In this document: one piece after another, positions 8,433 through 16,452 of the stretch | Layout of the letters: each line of letters begins with the position of its first letter | How positions within the stretch are numbered: position 1 is the stretch's first letter | NCBI RefSeq assembly: GCF_004011155.1 | Contig: NZ_RJWG01000004.1 | Location: 62,528 to 126,527, forward strand | Direction: 5' to 3' | DNA from: Clostridium prolinivorans | Lineage (GTDB): Bacteria; Bacillota; Clostridia; Clostridiales; Clostridiaceae | DNA: 64,000 bases | Notes under the pieces: model-generated | What the model was told of the DNA's origin: nothing | Seen by the model: the letters and a program-made list of their open reading frames with translations, nothing else | Database searches by the model: none | Program-made: the position numbers and the translations under genes

Positions 8433-9488
8433 ATGTTTAACAAAAGAGTATATAAGTATACAGCACTTTCTGCAGCTGTAATTGTGCTTGTTACGGCGAC
8501 TGCAATAACAAGCAGTAAAAATAAAATTTCAAATACTTCAGTAAATAATGTTGTACTAACTGATAAAAAATCAGAAGAAAAAGATACCGCAAATAAAGAA
8601 AATAATTCAAATGTAAATAATAATGTTTCATCTGATGTTTTAGATACTTCAAATACAGAAGAATTAAAAAAAGACACTGAAGTTAAAATTAACACATATA
8701 CTGTTAAATCTGGAGATACATTAGATAGTATTGCAGCTATTTATAATGTAAAAGTTAACACTATAAGTGAATCAAATGGTTTGTCTTTAAATGCTTCACT
8801 TAAAGATGGACAAGTTTTGGAAATTCCTTCTATAGACGGAGTATTATACAAAATAAAAGAAGGCGAAACATTATGGGATTTGGCTTTATTAAATAAAGTT
8901 GATATAAATAAAATAATAAAAGTAAATAATTTAGAAAATCCTGAAAAATTAAAATTAAATCAAAAGATAATAATACCAGATATTAGTAGTGTAAAATCCC
9001 CAGCTTTAAATGCTTCTTTAGAAAAAAGCTCATCTTCTAATGTAAGCAAAAAAACTGTAAATCGTGGAGGTTCAGGATTATCTTCGGTAAGCTTAAGTTC
9101 TTCTTCAACTAATAATAGCTCATTTAAAGGTTCCCTTCCTGTAAGTGGATCAATTAGTTCAAAATTTGGTGAACGTTGGGGAAAATTTCATAAAGGTATA
9201 GATATTGCTGCTTCAACTGGAACTAATGTTTATGCATTTGCAGATGGAAAAGTTATTTTCAGTGGCTCACAAAATTCATATGGTAACCTTTTAATAATAG
9301 ATCACGGTAACGGTTTTAAAACTTATTATGCACATAATTCAAAACTTTTAGTTTCTGAGGGGCAAGTTGTTGGAAAAGGTGAGCATATTGCAGAGGTAGG
9401 AAATACAGGAAATTCTACTGGTTCTCATTGTCATTTTGAAATCAGAAAAAATGATTCACCTGTAAATCCTTTAAATTATATAAAGTAA
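8433..9488 (+). CDS. LysM-M23 peptidoglycan endopeptidase
   Basis: A 351-aa predicted cell-wall hydrolase exported through an N-terminal membrane anchor or signal segment (about residues 11-29). A low-complexity Asn/Lys/Ser linker follows. Two LysM peptidoglycan-binding repeats come next, about residues 88-133 (YTVKSGDTLDSIA) and 138-182 (YKIKEGETLWDLA), then a Ser-rich linker. The M23 metallopeptidase domain spans about residues 240-350 and carries the zinc motifs HKGIDIA and HCHFE. It probably cleaves stem-peptide cross-links during growth or division. The start has GAGGAGG 6 nt upstream. It is monocistronic, bounded by the riboswitch and by a bidirectional terminator. Confidence 0.94.
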   Translation: MFNKRVYKYTALSAAVIVLVTATAITSSKNKISNTSVNNVVLTDKKSEEKDTANKENNSNVNNNVSSDVLDTSNTEELKKDTEVKINTYTVKSGDTLDSIAAIYNVKVNTISESNGLSLNASLKDGQVLEIPSIDGVLYKIKEGETLWDLALLNKVDINKIIKVNNLENPEKLKLNQKIIIPDISSVKSPALNASLEKSSSSNVSKKTVNRGGSGLSSVSLSSSSTNNSSFKGSLPVSGSISSKFGERWGKFHKGIDIAASTGTNVYAFADGKVIFSGSQNSYGNLLIIDHGNGFKTYYAHNSKLLVSEGQVVGKGEHIAEVGNTGNSTGSHCHFEIRKNDSPVNPLNYIK

Positions 9489-9540
9489 AACACATATAAA
9501 ATACATAAAAACTATTTTATATATAAATATTTTGATAAAT

Positions 9541-9595
9541 AAAAAAGCCAAGCATAAATTATGGAAAAATACTTTTTATGCTTGGCTTTTTTATT
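9541..9595. terminator. Bidirectional terminator between M23 gene and livF
   Basis: The inverted repeat AAAAAAGCCAAGCATAAA / TTTATGCTTGGCTTTTTT has an A-run on one side and a T-run on the other, so it can end transcription on both strands. It lies between the convergent M23 and liv units and abuts the livF stop codon. Confidence 0.9.
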
Positions 9596-10300
9596 TTATC
9601 CTCCTAAATATGCATTTTTTATTTCTTCATTCTGCATTAAGTCTTCTGCCTTTCCTTCCATTTCTATTTCTCCATTTCTAATAATATAAGCTCTATCTGC
9701 AGCTTGAAGTGCCATGTATGCATTTTGTTCTACTAGTAATATAGTTGTTCCTTCTTTATTAATATCTTTAATAATTGAAAAAATTTCTTTAACAATAATA
9801 GGTGCAAGTCCCATAGATGGTTCGTCTAAAAGAAGAAGCTTTGGTTTTGACATAAGAGCCCTTCCTATTGCAAGCATCTGCTGCTCTCCACCTGAAAGAG
9901 TTCCAGCTAATTGTTCTTTTCTCTCTAAAAGTCTTGGAAAAATAGAAAAAACTTTATCATAATCTTTCTTTACTTCAGCTTTATCTTTTCTTGTATAAGC
10001 TCCAAGCTCAAGATTTTCCATAACAGTCATAGAGGAAAAAATTCTTCTGCCTTCTGGGACATGTGATACTCCAAGTTTTACAATTTGCTCTGCTTGTAAA
10101 GCAGTAATATCTTTATCATATAATTTTATTTTACCGCTTTTTATTTTTTCTATTCCTGATATAGCTTTTAATGTACTGCTTTTACCTGCACCATTAGCTC
10201 CAATAAGAGTAACTATTTCTCCTTCTTCTACTTTAAGGCTTATATTTTTTAAAGCGTGGATACCTCCATAAAATAAATTAACACCATTTAACTCTAACAT
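9596..10300 (-). CDS. livF: Branched-chain amino-acid ABC transporter ATPase LivF
   Basis: One of the two cytoplasmic ATPases powering Leu/Ile/Val uptake. Walker A is GANGAGKSS near residue 35, the signature LSGGEQQMLAIGRAL is near residue 135, and Walker B LLLLDEPSMGL near residue 155. The LivF-specific phrase HVPEGRRIF is present near residue 85. The frame is open 12 codons further upstream, but the ATG at 10300 directly follows GGAGAGGAG, so the 234-aa form is preferred. It is the last gene of livJHMGF. Confidence 0.95.
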   Translation of the reverse strand: MLELNGVNLFYGGIHALKNISLKVEEGEIVTLIGANGAGKSSTLKAISGIEKIKSGKIKLYDKDITALQAEQIVKLGVSHVPEGRRIFSSMTVMENLELGAYTRKDKAEVKKDYDKVFSIFPRLLERKEQLAGTLSGGEQQMLAIGRALMSKPKLLLLDEPSMGLAPIIVKEIFSIIKDINKEGTTILLVEQNAYMALQAADRAYIIRNGEIEMEGKAEDLMQNEEIKNAYLGG

Positions 10301-10350
10301 TATTTCTCCTCTCCTATATTCCGTATAATATTCCAAAGTAAACTTAATTT

Positions 10351-11166
10351 TTATTTAGCAATTTCTATTTTTTCATCATTTGCGCTGTCATCTAAATTAG
10401 TATCCCCTAAATAAGCCTTAATTACTTTTTCATTATTTTGTATTTCTTCAGGTGTTCCTCTTGCAATTAATTTTCCATAATCAAATACAAATATATTTTC
10501 ACAAATCCCCATAACAAGAGACATATCGTGTTCTATAAGAATAATTGTTAAATTAAAAGTTTCTCTAATCCATTTAATCATTTCTGTAAGTTCTTTAGTT
10601 TCATTTGGATTCATACCTGCAGCTGGTTCATCTAAAAGTAAAAGTTTTGGTTTAGAAGCTAATGCTCTTGCAATTTCAACTCTTCTTTGATCTCCATAAG
10701 AAAGATTTTTAGCAAGTTCATCTTTTTTATCTGATAAATTAAATTTATCAAGAAGCATTAAGGCTTCTTCATAAACTTTTTTTTCTTCTTTATAAAAAGA
10801 AGGAAGTCTGAATAATGATGATATAATTCCATATTTTAAGCTGTTATGAAATCCAAGAAGAACATTGTCAAGTACTGACATATTTTGAAAAAGCCTTATA
10901 TTTTGAAAGGTTCTTGCAACACCGTAATGTGCCATTTTAGATGGTTTTAAATTTTTAGAAGTAACTTTTTTATTTAGTTCATAAATAATTTCTCCTGAAG
11001 TGGGAGTATATATACCTGTTAAAAGATTAAAAAAAGTAGTCTTACCAGCACCATTAGGACCAATTACTCCAACAATTTGTCCATCTTCTACAGTTAAACT
11101 TATATCTGTAACAGCTTTTATACCACCAAATGATTTTGAAAGATTATTTACTTTCAGAATTGACAT
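10351..11166 (-). CDS. livG: Branched-chain amino-acid ABC transporter ATPase LivG
   Basis: The partner ATPase of LivF. Walker A is GPNGAGKTTFF near residue 40, the LivG-typical GVARTFQNIRLF near residue 85, the signature NLSYGDQRRVEIARAL near residue 150, and Walker B LLLLDEPAAGM near residue 175. It has 271 aa, with a short acidic C-terminal tail after the usual end (LDDSANDEK). Its start overlaps the end of livM by 23 bp, suggesting translational coupling. Confidence 0.95.
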   Translation of the reverse strand: MSILKVNNLSKSFGGIKAVTDISLTVEDGQIVGVIGPNGAGKTTFFNLLTGIYTPTSGEIIYELNKKVTSKNLKPSKMAHYGVARTFQNIRLFQNMSVLDNVLLGFHNSLKYGIISSLFRLPSFYKEEKKVYEEALMLLDKFNLSDKKDELAKNLSYGDQRRVEIARALASKPKLLLLDEPAAGMNPNETKELTEMIKWIRETFNLTIILIEHDMSLVMGICENIFVFDYGKLIARGTPEEIQNNEKVIKAYLGDTNLDDSANDEKIEIAK

Positions 11167-12097
11167 AAGCCTTCCCTCCTTTTTTCTTAAAGAATTTAAA
11201 TCCTTGATTTCCGAAAAGCCCTTGAGGCCTATAAACCATTATTACAAATAAAATTATAGCATAAATTACCATTCTAAGTTCAGGTATTTGTTGAAGGAAT
11301 ACTGAAATAAGAGATAATAACACTGCTCCTGCTATGGATCCTCCTATACTTCCAATACCTCCAAAAACCACAATAACTAAAATATCTATGGATTTCATAA
11401 ATCCAAAAGAATCTGGTTTTATAAAATAAAAATAGTTAGCATATAAAGCTCCCGCAATGCCTGCAAAAAATGCCCCTAATGCAAAGGCAAGCACCTTATA
11501 ATATGTTGTATTAACTCCTATTGCCTCTGATGCTATTTCATCTTCTCTAATTGAAATACAAGCTCTTCCATGATAGGACTTAGTAAAATTTTTTATAATT
11601 ATAACTGTTGCTGTTGTCATAAGAAAAAGCCAAGTCCAATTTGTGTACTGTGGAATATCATTAAATCCAGTAGCACCACCTATATAATCTATATTTAACC
11701 CAACAATACTTATAATTTCTCCAAATCCAAGAGTTGCTATTGCAAGATAATCTCCTTTAAGCCTAAGAGTAGGAATACCAATAAAAATTCCTGCTACTGC
11801 AGCAAAACAGCCTGCACATAATAAGGCTATTATAAATGGATATCCAAACTTTGCTGTAACAATAGCTGAAGTATAAGCACCAATTGACATAAAAGCAGCA
11901 TGCCCCAATGAAAACTGCCCTGTAAAACCTGTAATTAAATTTAAACTTACAGCCAATATAATATTAATTCCTATAAGTACAATATTTAAAAATATATATG
12001 AGTCAATAACCCCCGAATTTACCATTAATTGTACTAAAATATAAACTATTATTAAGACAATAAAACTTATTATATTTTTTTTATTGATAAGCTTCAT
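11144..12097 (-). CDS. livM: Branched-chain amino-acid ABC transporter permease LivM
   Basis: Integral membrane subunit, 317 aa, with about eight to nine hydrophobic segments. The family motif SLNLITGFTGQFSLGHAAF lies near residue 52 and VVFGGIGSIGGSIAGAV near residue 245. It pairs with LivH to form the translocation path. It begins 11 bp after livH and overlaps livG at its end. Confidence 0.94.
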   Translation of the reverse strand: MKLINKKNIISFIVLIIVYILVQLMVNSGVIDSYIFLNIVLIGINIILAVSLNLITGFTGQFSLGHAAFMSIGAYTSAIVTAKFGYPFIIALLCAGCFAAVAGIFIGIPTLRLKGDYLAIATLGFGEIISIVGLNIDYIGGATGFNDIPQYTNWTWLFLMTTATVIIIKNFTKSYHGRACISIREDEIASEAIGVNTTYYKVLAFALGAFFAGIAGALYANYFYFIKPDSFGFMKSIDILVIVVFGGIGSIGGSIAGAVLLSLISVFLQQIPELRMVIYAIILFVIMVYRPQGLFGNQGFKFFKKKGGKAYVNSESK

Positions 12098-12108
12098 GGC
12101 ATATCCTC

Positions 12109-12993
12109 CTATACTTTTTCCTGGATCTTTTTGCCCAAAATTCCATTAGGTCTTATTAGTAGAACAATTATGAGTATAGCAAATGCAACTGCATCTTTAA
12201 ACATTGAACCTCCAAGAGCACTAACAACTGTTTCTATCATTCCTAAGAAAAATCCACCAATTACTGCTCCTGGTATTATCCCTATTCCACCTATAACAGC
12301 TGCAACAAAAGCCTTTATTCCTGGAGTAACTCCCATAAGTGGGTTTATAGAATTATAATATATTCCAACAAGTACTCCAGCTGCTCCTGCTAAAGCTGAA
12401 CCTATTGCAAAAGTATAGGATATAGTTTTATTAACATTTATTCCCATAAGCTGTGCAGCCTCTTTATCTATTGATACAGCTCTCATAGATTTACCTATTT
12501 TTGTTTTACTAACTACATATTGAAGTAAAATCATCAAAACTATAGTAATTATAATTATATATATATTTTTAGAATCCATAACTACTTTTCCATTAAAAAA
12601 AGTTACACTTTTCTCTGGCAGTACATTAGGAAAAGTTCTTGTATCAGGTTTAACAAAGTACACCATTATATATTCTAAAAATAAAGATACACTTATTGCT
12701 GTAATAAGTGCTGCAATTCTTGTAGAATTTCTTACAGGTTTATATGCAATCTTTTCAATAATTACACCTAAAATACCACAAGCAATCATTGATATAAGTA
12801 AAGAAGGAAAAAAGCCTAAGTGTAAAAATGTAGTCATTGCAAAGCCTACATATGCCCCCATCATATAAATATCGCCATGTGCGAAATTTATTAAATTTAT
12901 AATTCCATATACCATCGTATAACCTAAAGCAATCAATGCATATATACTGCCAAGTGATATTCCGTTAATTAGCTGCTGAAATAACTGCTCCAT
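12109..12993 (-). CDS. livH: Branched-chain amino-acid ABC transporter permease LivH
   Basis: Second membrane subunit, 294 aa. It shows the LivH hallmark ALGYTMVYGIINLINFAHGD near residue 22 and AAVIGGIGIIPGAVIGGFF near residue 225. It is the first gene after the stem-loop that separates the binding-protein gene from the membrane genes. An adequate ribosome binding site (AAAGGGG) precedes the ATG. Confidence 0.94.
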   Translation of the reverse strand: MEQLFQQLINGISLGSIYALIALGYTMVYGIINLINFAHGDIYMMGAYVGFAMTTFLHLGFFPSLLISMIACGILGVIIEKIAYKPVRNSTRIAALITAISVSLFLEYIMVYFVKPDTRTFPNVLPEKSVTFFNGKVVMDSKNIYIIIITIVLMILLQYVVSKTKIGKSMRAVSIDKEAAQLMGINVNKTISYTFAIGSALAGAAGVLVGIYYNSINPLMGVTPGIKAFVAAVIGGIGIIPGAVIGGFFLGMIETVVSALGGSMFKDAVAFAILIIVLLIRPNGILGKKIQEKV

Positions 12994-13035
12994 TTATTTT
13001 CCCCTTTCTACTTATATATAAATTTATTATATTAT

Positions 13036-13065
13036 AGACAGCCATCTACTTTTTAGAGGCTGTCT
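13036..13065 (-). repeat. Stem-loop between livJ and livH
   Basis: Perfect 8-bp arms, AGACAGCC (13036-13043) and GGCTGTCT (13058-13065), with a 14-nt loop. The T-run is on the plus-strand side, so in the liv mRNA direction the hairpin is followed only by a weak U stretch. It is better seen as a partial terminator or 3'-stabilising stem that keeps livJ mRNA above livHMGF than as a full stop. Confidence 0.75.
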
Positions 13066-13093
13066 TTTTATTTTAAATATATTTAATTTAATA

Positions 13094-14248
13094 TTAAGGA
13101 TTTAATTTCTTTAAGAATGTTGCTTCTCCATTTTTCATTTCTATTATAGTTACTGATTTTATTGGATTATGATTTTTGTCCATTGAAAAAGTTCCTGTAA
13201 TACCAGTGAAATTTTTAGTAGATGCAAGTGCATCTTTTAATTTTTCTCTATCAGCTTCTCCTGCTCTCTTTAATCCATCTGCAAGGAAGTATCCTAAATC
13301 ATACCCTAATGCACCAAAAGCATCTGGCTCTTTTCCGTATTTTTCTTTATATGCATTTATAAATTTAACAACATTTGGATCTTTTGAAGAATAGTGAGTT
13401 GTATAGTAAACATTGTTTAAAGCTTCTTTACCAGCTATTTCAGTAAGCTTTGGAGATTCATATCCATCACCGCCGAGAATAGGTATATTTAATCCAAGTT
13501 CTCTTGCCTGTCTTATAATAAGCCCAACTTCTTCATAATAACCTGGTACATATAAAACTTCAGGATTTTTAGCTTTTATGCTTGTTAAAACACTCTTAAA
13601 ATCTGTATCCTTTGCCTTATATGATTCTTCTATTATAACTTTTCCACCTAATTTTGTATAATTTTCTTTAAAACTATTAGCAAGACCTTTACTATAATCA
13701 CTTGCAGTATCAGTTAATATTGCTGCATTTTTTAATCCTAAGTCATTGTAAGCAAAATTAGACATCATAATACCTTGGAAAGAATCACTAAAACAAGTTT
13801 TAAATATATATTCTCTAACCTTTCCGTTACTATCTACTGTTACATCATCTGCAGTAGCAGAACCTGAAATTAAAGGAACTTTATTTTGAGTTGCTGCAGG
13901 AACAGCAGCTTTTGTATTTCCAGATGTTGCCGCTCCAAGTATTGCAACAACTTTATCTCTTGTTATAAGTTTAGTAGCAACATTGGCTGATTCAGCATTT
14001 TCTGATTTATTATCTGCTTTAACTACTTTTAATTGTTTTCCAAGAACTCCACCATTTTTATTTATTTCTTCAATAGCAAGCTCTGCTCCATTTGAAAGGC
14101 TTGTTCCATAAGATGCTACATTACCTGAAAGCTCATAATTTAAACCTACTTTAATATAATCTTTGTCACTGCCGCTAGATGAAGAACATCCTGCTAAAGC
14201 ACTTAAACCTAATAAAGAAACTAATAATAAAGATATTTTTTTATTCAT
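13094..14248 (-). CDS. livJ: Branched-chain amino-acid binding lipoprotein LivJ
   Basis: Extracellular solute-binding protein that delivers Leu/Ile/Val to LivHM. The 384-aa precursor has a lipoprotein signal ending LLGLSALAGC, with the acylated Cys near residue 21. A type-I periplasmic-binding fold follows, with NYELSGNVASYGTSLSNGAE and the conserved VVAILGAATSGN region. It is the first gene of the operon, directly downstream of a T-box leader, so its expression should follow the charging of a branched-chain tRNA. Confidence 0.95.
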   Translation of the reverse strand: MNKKISLLLVSLLGLSALAGCSSSSGSDKDYIKVGLNYELSGNVASYGTSLSNGAELAIEEINKNGGVLGKQLKVVKADNKSENAESANVATKLITRDKVVAILGAATSGNTKAAVPAATQNKVPLISGSATADDVTVDSNGKVREYIFKTCFSDSFQGIMMSNFAYNDLGLKNAAILTDTASDYSKGLANSFKENYTKLGGKVIIEESYKAKDTDFKSVLTSIKAKNPEVLYVPGYYEEVGLIIRQARELGLNIPILGGDGYESPKLTEIAGKEALNNVYYTTHYSSKDPNVVKFINAYKEKYGKEPDAFGALGYDLGYFLADGLKRAGEADREKLKDALASTKNFTGITGTFSMDKNHNPIKSVTIIEMKNGEATFLKKLNP

Positions 14249-14368
14249 ATTTTACACCCCTTTTTAAGTACTTGTTTTTAGCTGAAAATAATTTATATGT
14301 AGTGGTAAATTTATTTTGTTTAATTATAAATTTTATTAAAAGTCCCCCTTTTTATAAAAATTTATATT

Positions 14369-14660
14369 AAAAAAGCCTCTATATGTAAAACTACATATAG
14401 AGGCGTATAATAACGCTTTACCACTCTATTTTATAATTATCTCGCGATAATTAACTCAATAGGTTCATAGGATTTGATTAAAAATCCAATTTTAAACCTT
14501 GGCTTTTTAACGCAGCCTAACGATATGACCTACTAAAGTTCAGCCATACAGCTCCGAAGCGATCGTTTATTATCAAGCCAATACCGGTTCCCAGCTTTCC
14601 CGGCTCTCTGCAATTGACTTTATTGATAATTAACTCTTCATCATAGCTTTTATATCAACA
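14369..14660 (-). promoter_or_regulatory. T-box riboswitch leader of the liv operon
   Basis: The minus-strand leader shows Stem I with a GATGA-type base motif, the AGAGAG bulge (complement of CTCTCT near 14607), and the T-box core AGAGTGGTAAAGCG at 14427-14414. An intrinsic terminator follows (arms about 14374-14386 and 14392-14404, then U-run). UGGU in the T-box pairs with a tRNA ending ACCA, as Ile, Leu and Val tRNAs do. By my folding of Stem I the specifier loop contains AAACGATCG, in which AUC (Ile) is the best fit to the gene function. Uncharged tRNA would stabilise the antiterminator and switch on uptake. T-box call firm; specifier less so. Confidence 0.9.
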
Positions 14661-14677
14661 ATGTTTAACTGATTAAT

Positions 14678-14706
14678 AATATATCACGGTGCAGTATCAT
14701 TGTCAA
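14678..14706 (-). promoter_or_regulatory. Sigma-A promoter of the T-box/liv operon
   Basis: On the minus strand TTGACA (14706-14701), a 17-nt spacer and TATATT (14683-14678). The predicted start near 14671 is just before Stem I of the T-box leader. Confidence 0.82.
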
Positions 14707-14726
14707 TATATTTTTGCAAGTTTTTA

Positions 14727-14775
14727 TTATATTATTGCAATTTAAGTTATATTATTGCAATTTAATATATTATTG
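14727..14775. repeat. Direct 20-bp repeats upstream of the liv promoter
   Basis: Two adjacent copies of a 20-bp unit (14727-14746 and 14747-14766), containing ATTATTGCAATTTAA, plus a partial third copy to about 14775. They lie roughly 20-70 bp upstream of the liv -35 box and downstream of ispH. They could be a binding array for a regulator or simply AT-rich slippage. Confidence 0.6.
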
Positions 14776-14847
14776 AAAATAACAAACTTGTAAGCTAATA
14801 CAACCTAAAAAACGGCTGTTTTCCTAAGCAATACTACTACACCAAGT

Positions 14848-15702
14848 TTATTCAAAAGACAGTAATTTATCAATAACTTCATTAATAATCCAATCTGGTG
14901 TAGATGCACCTGCTGTTATGCCTATTTTTTTAATATTGTTATTTTTAAATATCCAATCTGGTATTTCACTACTGTTTTCTACGAAAATACTATTTTCACA
15001 ATTTTTTTTAGATATTTCATATAATTTAGTAGTGTTAGAACTGCTTTTACTTCCTACAACTATCATTACGTCAACTATTTTAGCAGTTTCTTCTGCACTT
15101 TTTTGTCTCTCTTTTGTAGCATTGCAGATAGTATTAAAAATTACTGCATTATCACATAATTTTGTAACTATATCTTGAACTTTATCTAGATTAGCTTTCT
15201 TTTCTGTAGTTTGTGCAACAATACATATTTTATTATGTAAATTTTTAATGTTGCTTCCATCTTTAGTTATAATTGCAGAATTATTGCAATATCCATTACT
15301 TCCAATTACTTCTGGATGATTTTCATCTCCAACAATTATAATTTGATATCCAAGTTCATAGTATTTTTTTATTTTTTTGTGAATGGCTGAAACATAAGGA
15401 CATGTAGCATCTACAATATTTGCTCCTGTTTTTTCTATAAGTTTCATAATATTTGGAGATACTCCATGAGATCTTATTATAACTGTATCTCCTTTTTTTA
15501 ATTTATCTAAAGTAGAAGTATCAACCTCATTTATTCCCTTTTCTTTTAAAAAATTAGTTACATCTTTATTGTGAACTAAAGGTCCAAAAGTATAAATATT
15601 TGACTTGTTATCTTTATTATTAATATTTATAGTAGTATCAACTGCTCTTTTTACTCCAAAACAAAATCCAGCATTCTCTGCCATTATTATTTCTTTTCCC
15701 AT
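14848..15702 (-). CDS. ispH: 4-hydroxy-3-methylbut-2-enyl diphosphate reductase (IspH)
   Basis: Last enzyme of the MEP isoprenoid pathway; a [4Fe-4S] protein forming IPP and DMAPP. The three cluster cysteines are visible in ENAGFCFGVKRAVD, DATCPYVSAIHKK and FNTICNATKERQ, and the catalytic Glu lies in GDENHPEVIGSNG. The open frame extends 21 codons upstream, but that extension crosses a perfect hairpin, and the protein family starts at MGKEIIMAENAG, so the ATG at 15702 (284 aa) is chosen. Unlike some clostridial versions it is not fused to an S1-domain protein. It follows the 5-formyl-THF cycloligase gene. Confidence 0.94.
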   Translation of the reverse strand: MGKEIIMAENAGFCFGVKRAVDTTININNKDNKSNIYTFGPLVHNKDVTNFLKEKGINEVDTSTLDKLKKGDTVIIRSHGVSPNIMKLIEKTGANIVDATCPYVSAIHKKIKKYYELGYQIIIVGDENHPEVIGSNGYCNNSAIITKDGSNIKNLHNKICIVAQTTEKKANLDKVQDIVTKLCDNAVIFNTICNATKERQKSAEETAKIVDVMIVVGSKSSSNTTKLYEISKKNCENSIFVENSSEIPDWIFKNNNIKKIGITAGASTPDWIINEVIDKLLSFE

Positions 15703-15721
15703 ATTTTCACCAACCTTAAAA

Positions 15722-15761
15722 CTGCTATTATAGATTATTATATAGTAATCTATAATAGCAG
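15722..15761 (-). terminator. Perfect hairpin between cycloligase gene and ispH
   Basis: Perfect 16-bp arms (15722-15737 and 15746-15761) with an 8-nt loop. In the minus-strand direction the stem is followed by UUUU. It can act as a weak terminator or attenuator before ispH, whose start codon lies about 20 bp downstream. Confidence 0.65.
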
Positions 15762-15808
15762 ACAAGTTAATATAAAGTGGCAGACTTTATTATTTTATAT
15801 TTTAAAAC

Positions 15809-16390
15809 TTAATTTTTATTTATTAATATAATATCTTCTTCTGTAATAATACCATCTACTCTTACATCATTTTTATCTTCAGGAACTTTATCTATTACTT
15901 GAAACTTATAAGCTAAAGCTATTTTATTTATATCTTTTTTCATAGAGCTTAAAAACCTATCATAAAATCCTGCCCCATACCCTATTCTTCCTCCATATTT
16001 ATCAAAAGCTACTCCAGGCATAAGTATTAAATCTATATTATCCCTGCAAGCTATCTTGCATTCTTCAACTGGTTCTAATATACCAAAATATCCTTTTTTT
16101 AAGTTATTAAATCCTTCTATTTTAAAAATCTCCATTTCCTTTTGTTTTGATTTAACTTTTGGTACATAAATTGTTTTTCCATCATTAAGTGCATATTTAA
16201 TTATTTTGTGAGTATCTACTTCACTTTTAAAACTTACAAAAGAAAATATAGTATTGGAATATTTATAAAATTTACTATTAATAAAATTATTGAATATATT
16301 TTCATCCCATTTTTCTTTAATATCTATACTTAATGAGTCCCTATATTTTATCATTTCTTCTCTTATAGATTTTTTTATTTCATTTATCAT
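15809..16390 (-). CDS. 5-formyltetrahydrofolate cyclo-ligase
   Basis: ATP-dependent conversion of 5-formyl-THF to 5,10-methenyl-THF, returning stored folate to one-carbon metabolism. The 193-aa length is normal. The diagnostic C-terminal motif GGRIGYGAGFYDRFL is present near residue 135, with the upstream ILMPGVAFD strand. The ATG at 16390 has GGAG upstream. It is read before ispH and after the SDR gene; folate one-carbon units also feed the purine operon next door, but the two units are separate. Confidence 0.92.
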   Translation of the reverse strand: MINEIKKSIREEMIKYRDSLSIDIKEKWDENIFNNFINSKFYKYSNTIFSFVSFKSEVDTHKIIKYALNDGKTIYVPKVKSKQKEMEIFKIEGFNNLKKGYFGILEPVEECKIACRDNIDLILMPGVAFDKYGGRIGYGAGFYDRFLSSMKKDINKIALAYKFQVIDKVPEDKNDVRVDGIITEEDIILINKN

Positions 16391-16452
16391 TATTATTACT
16401 CCATATTAAGATTATAAATATTCAATATGAAAACTAAACATAAAATTAATAC

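Noticed and set aside
8396-8695. Open frame of 99 codons on the minus strand opposite the M23 gene
   Set aside because: It is antisense to the well-supported LysM/M23 gene, has a composition expected of the reverse complement, and covers the riboswitch.
14369-14660. Possible lysine or other metabolite riboswitch before livJ
   Set aside because: The AGAGAG bulge, the AGAGTGGTAAAGCG T-box core and the following terminator identify a T-box leader.
14800-14830. Short hairpin after ispH (AAAAC-AGCC-GTTTT then TTAGG)
   Set aside because: Only five weak base pairs; not convincing as a terminator.
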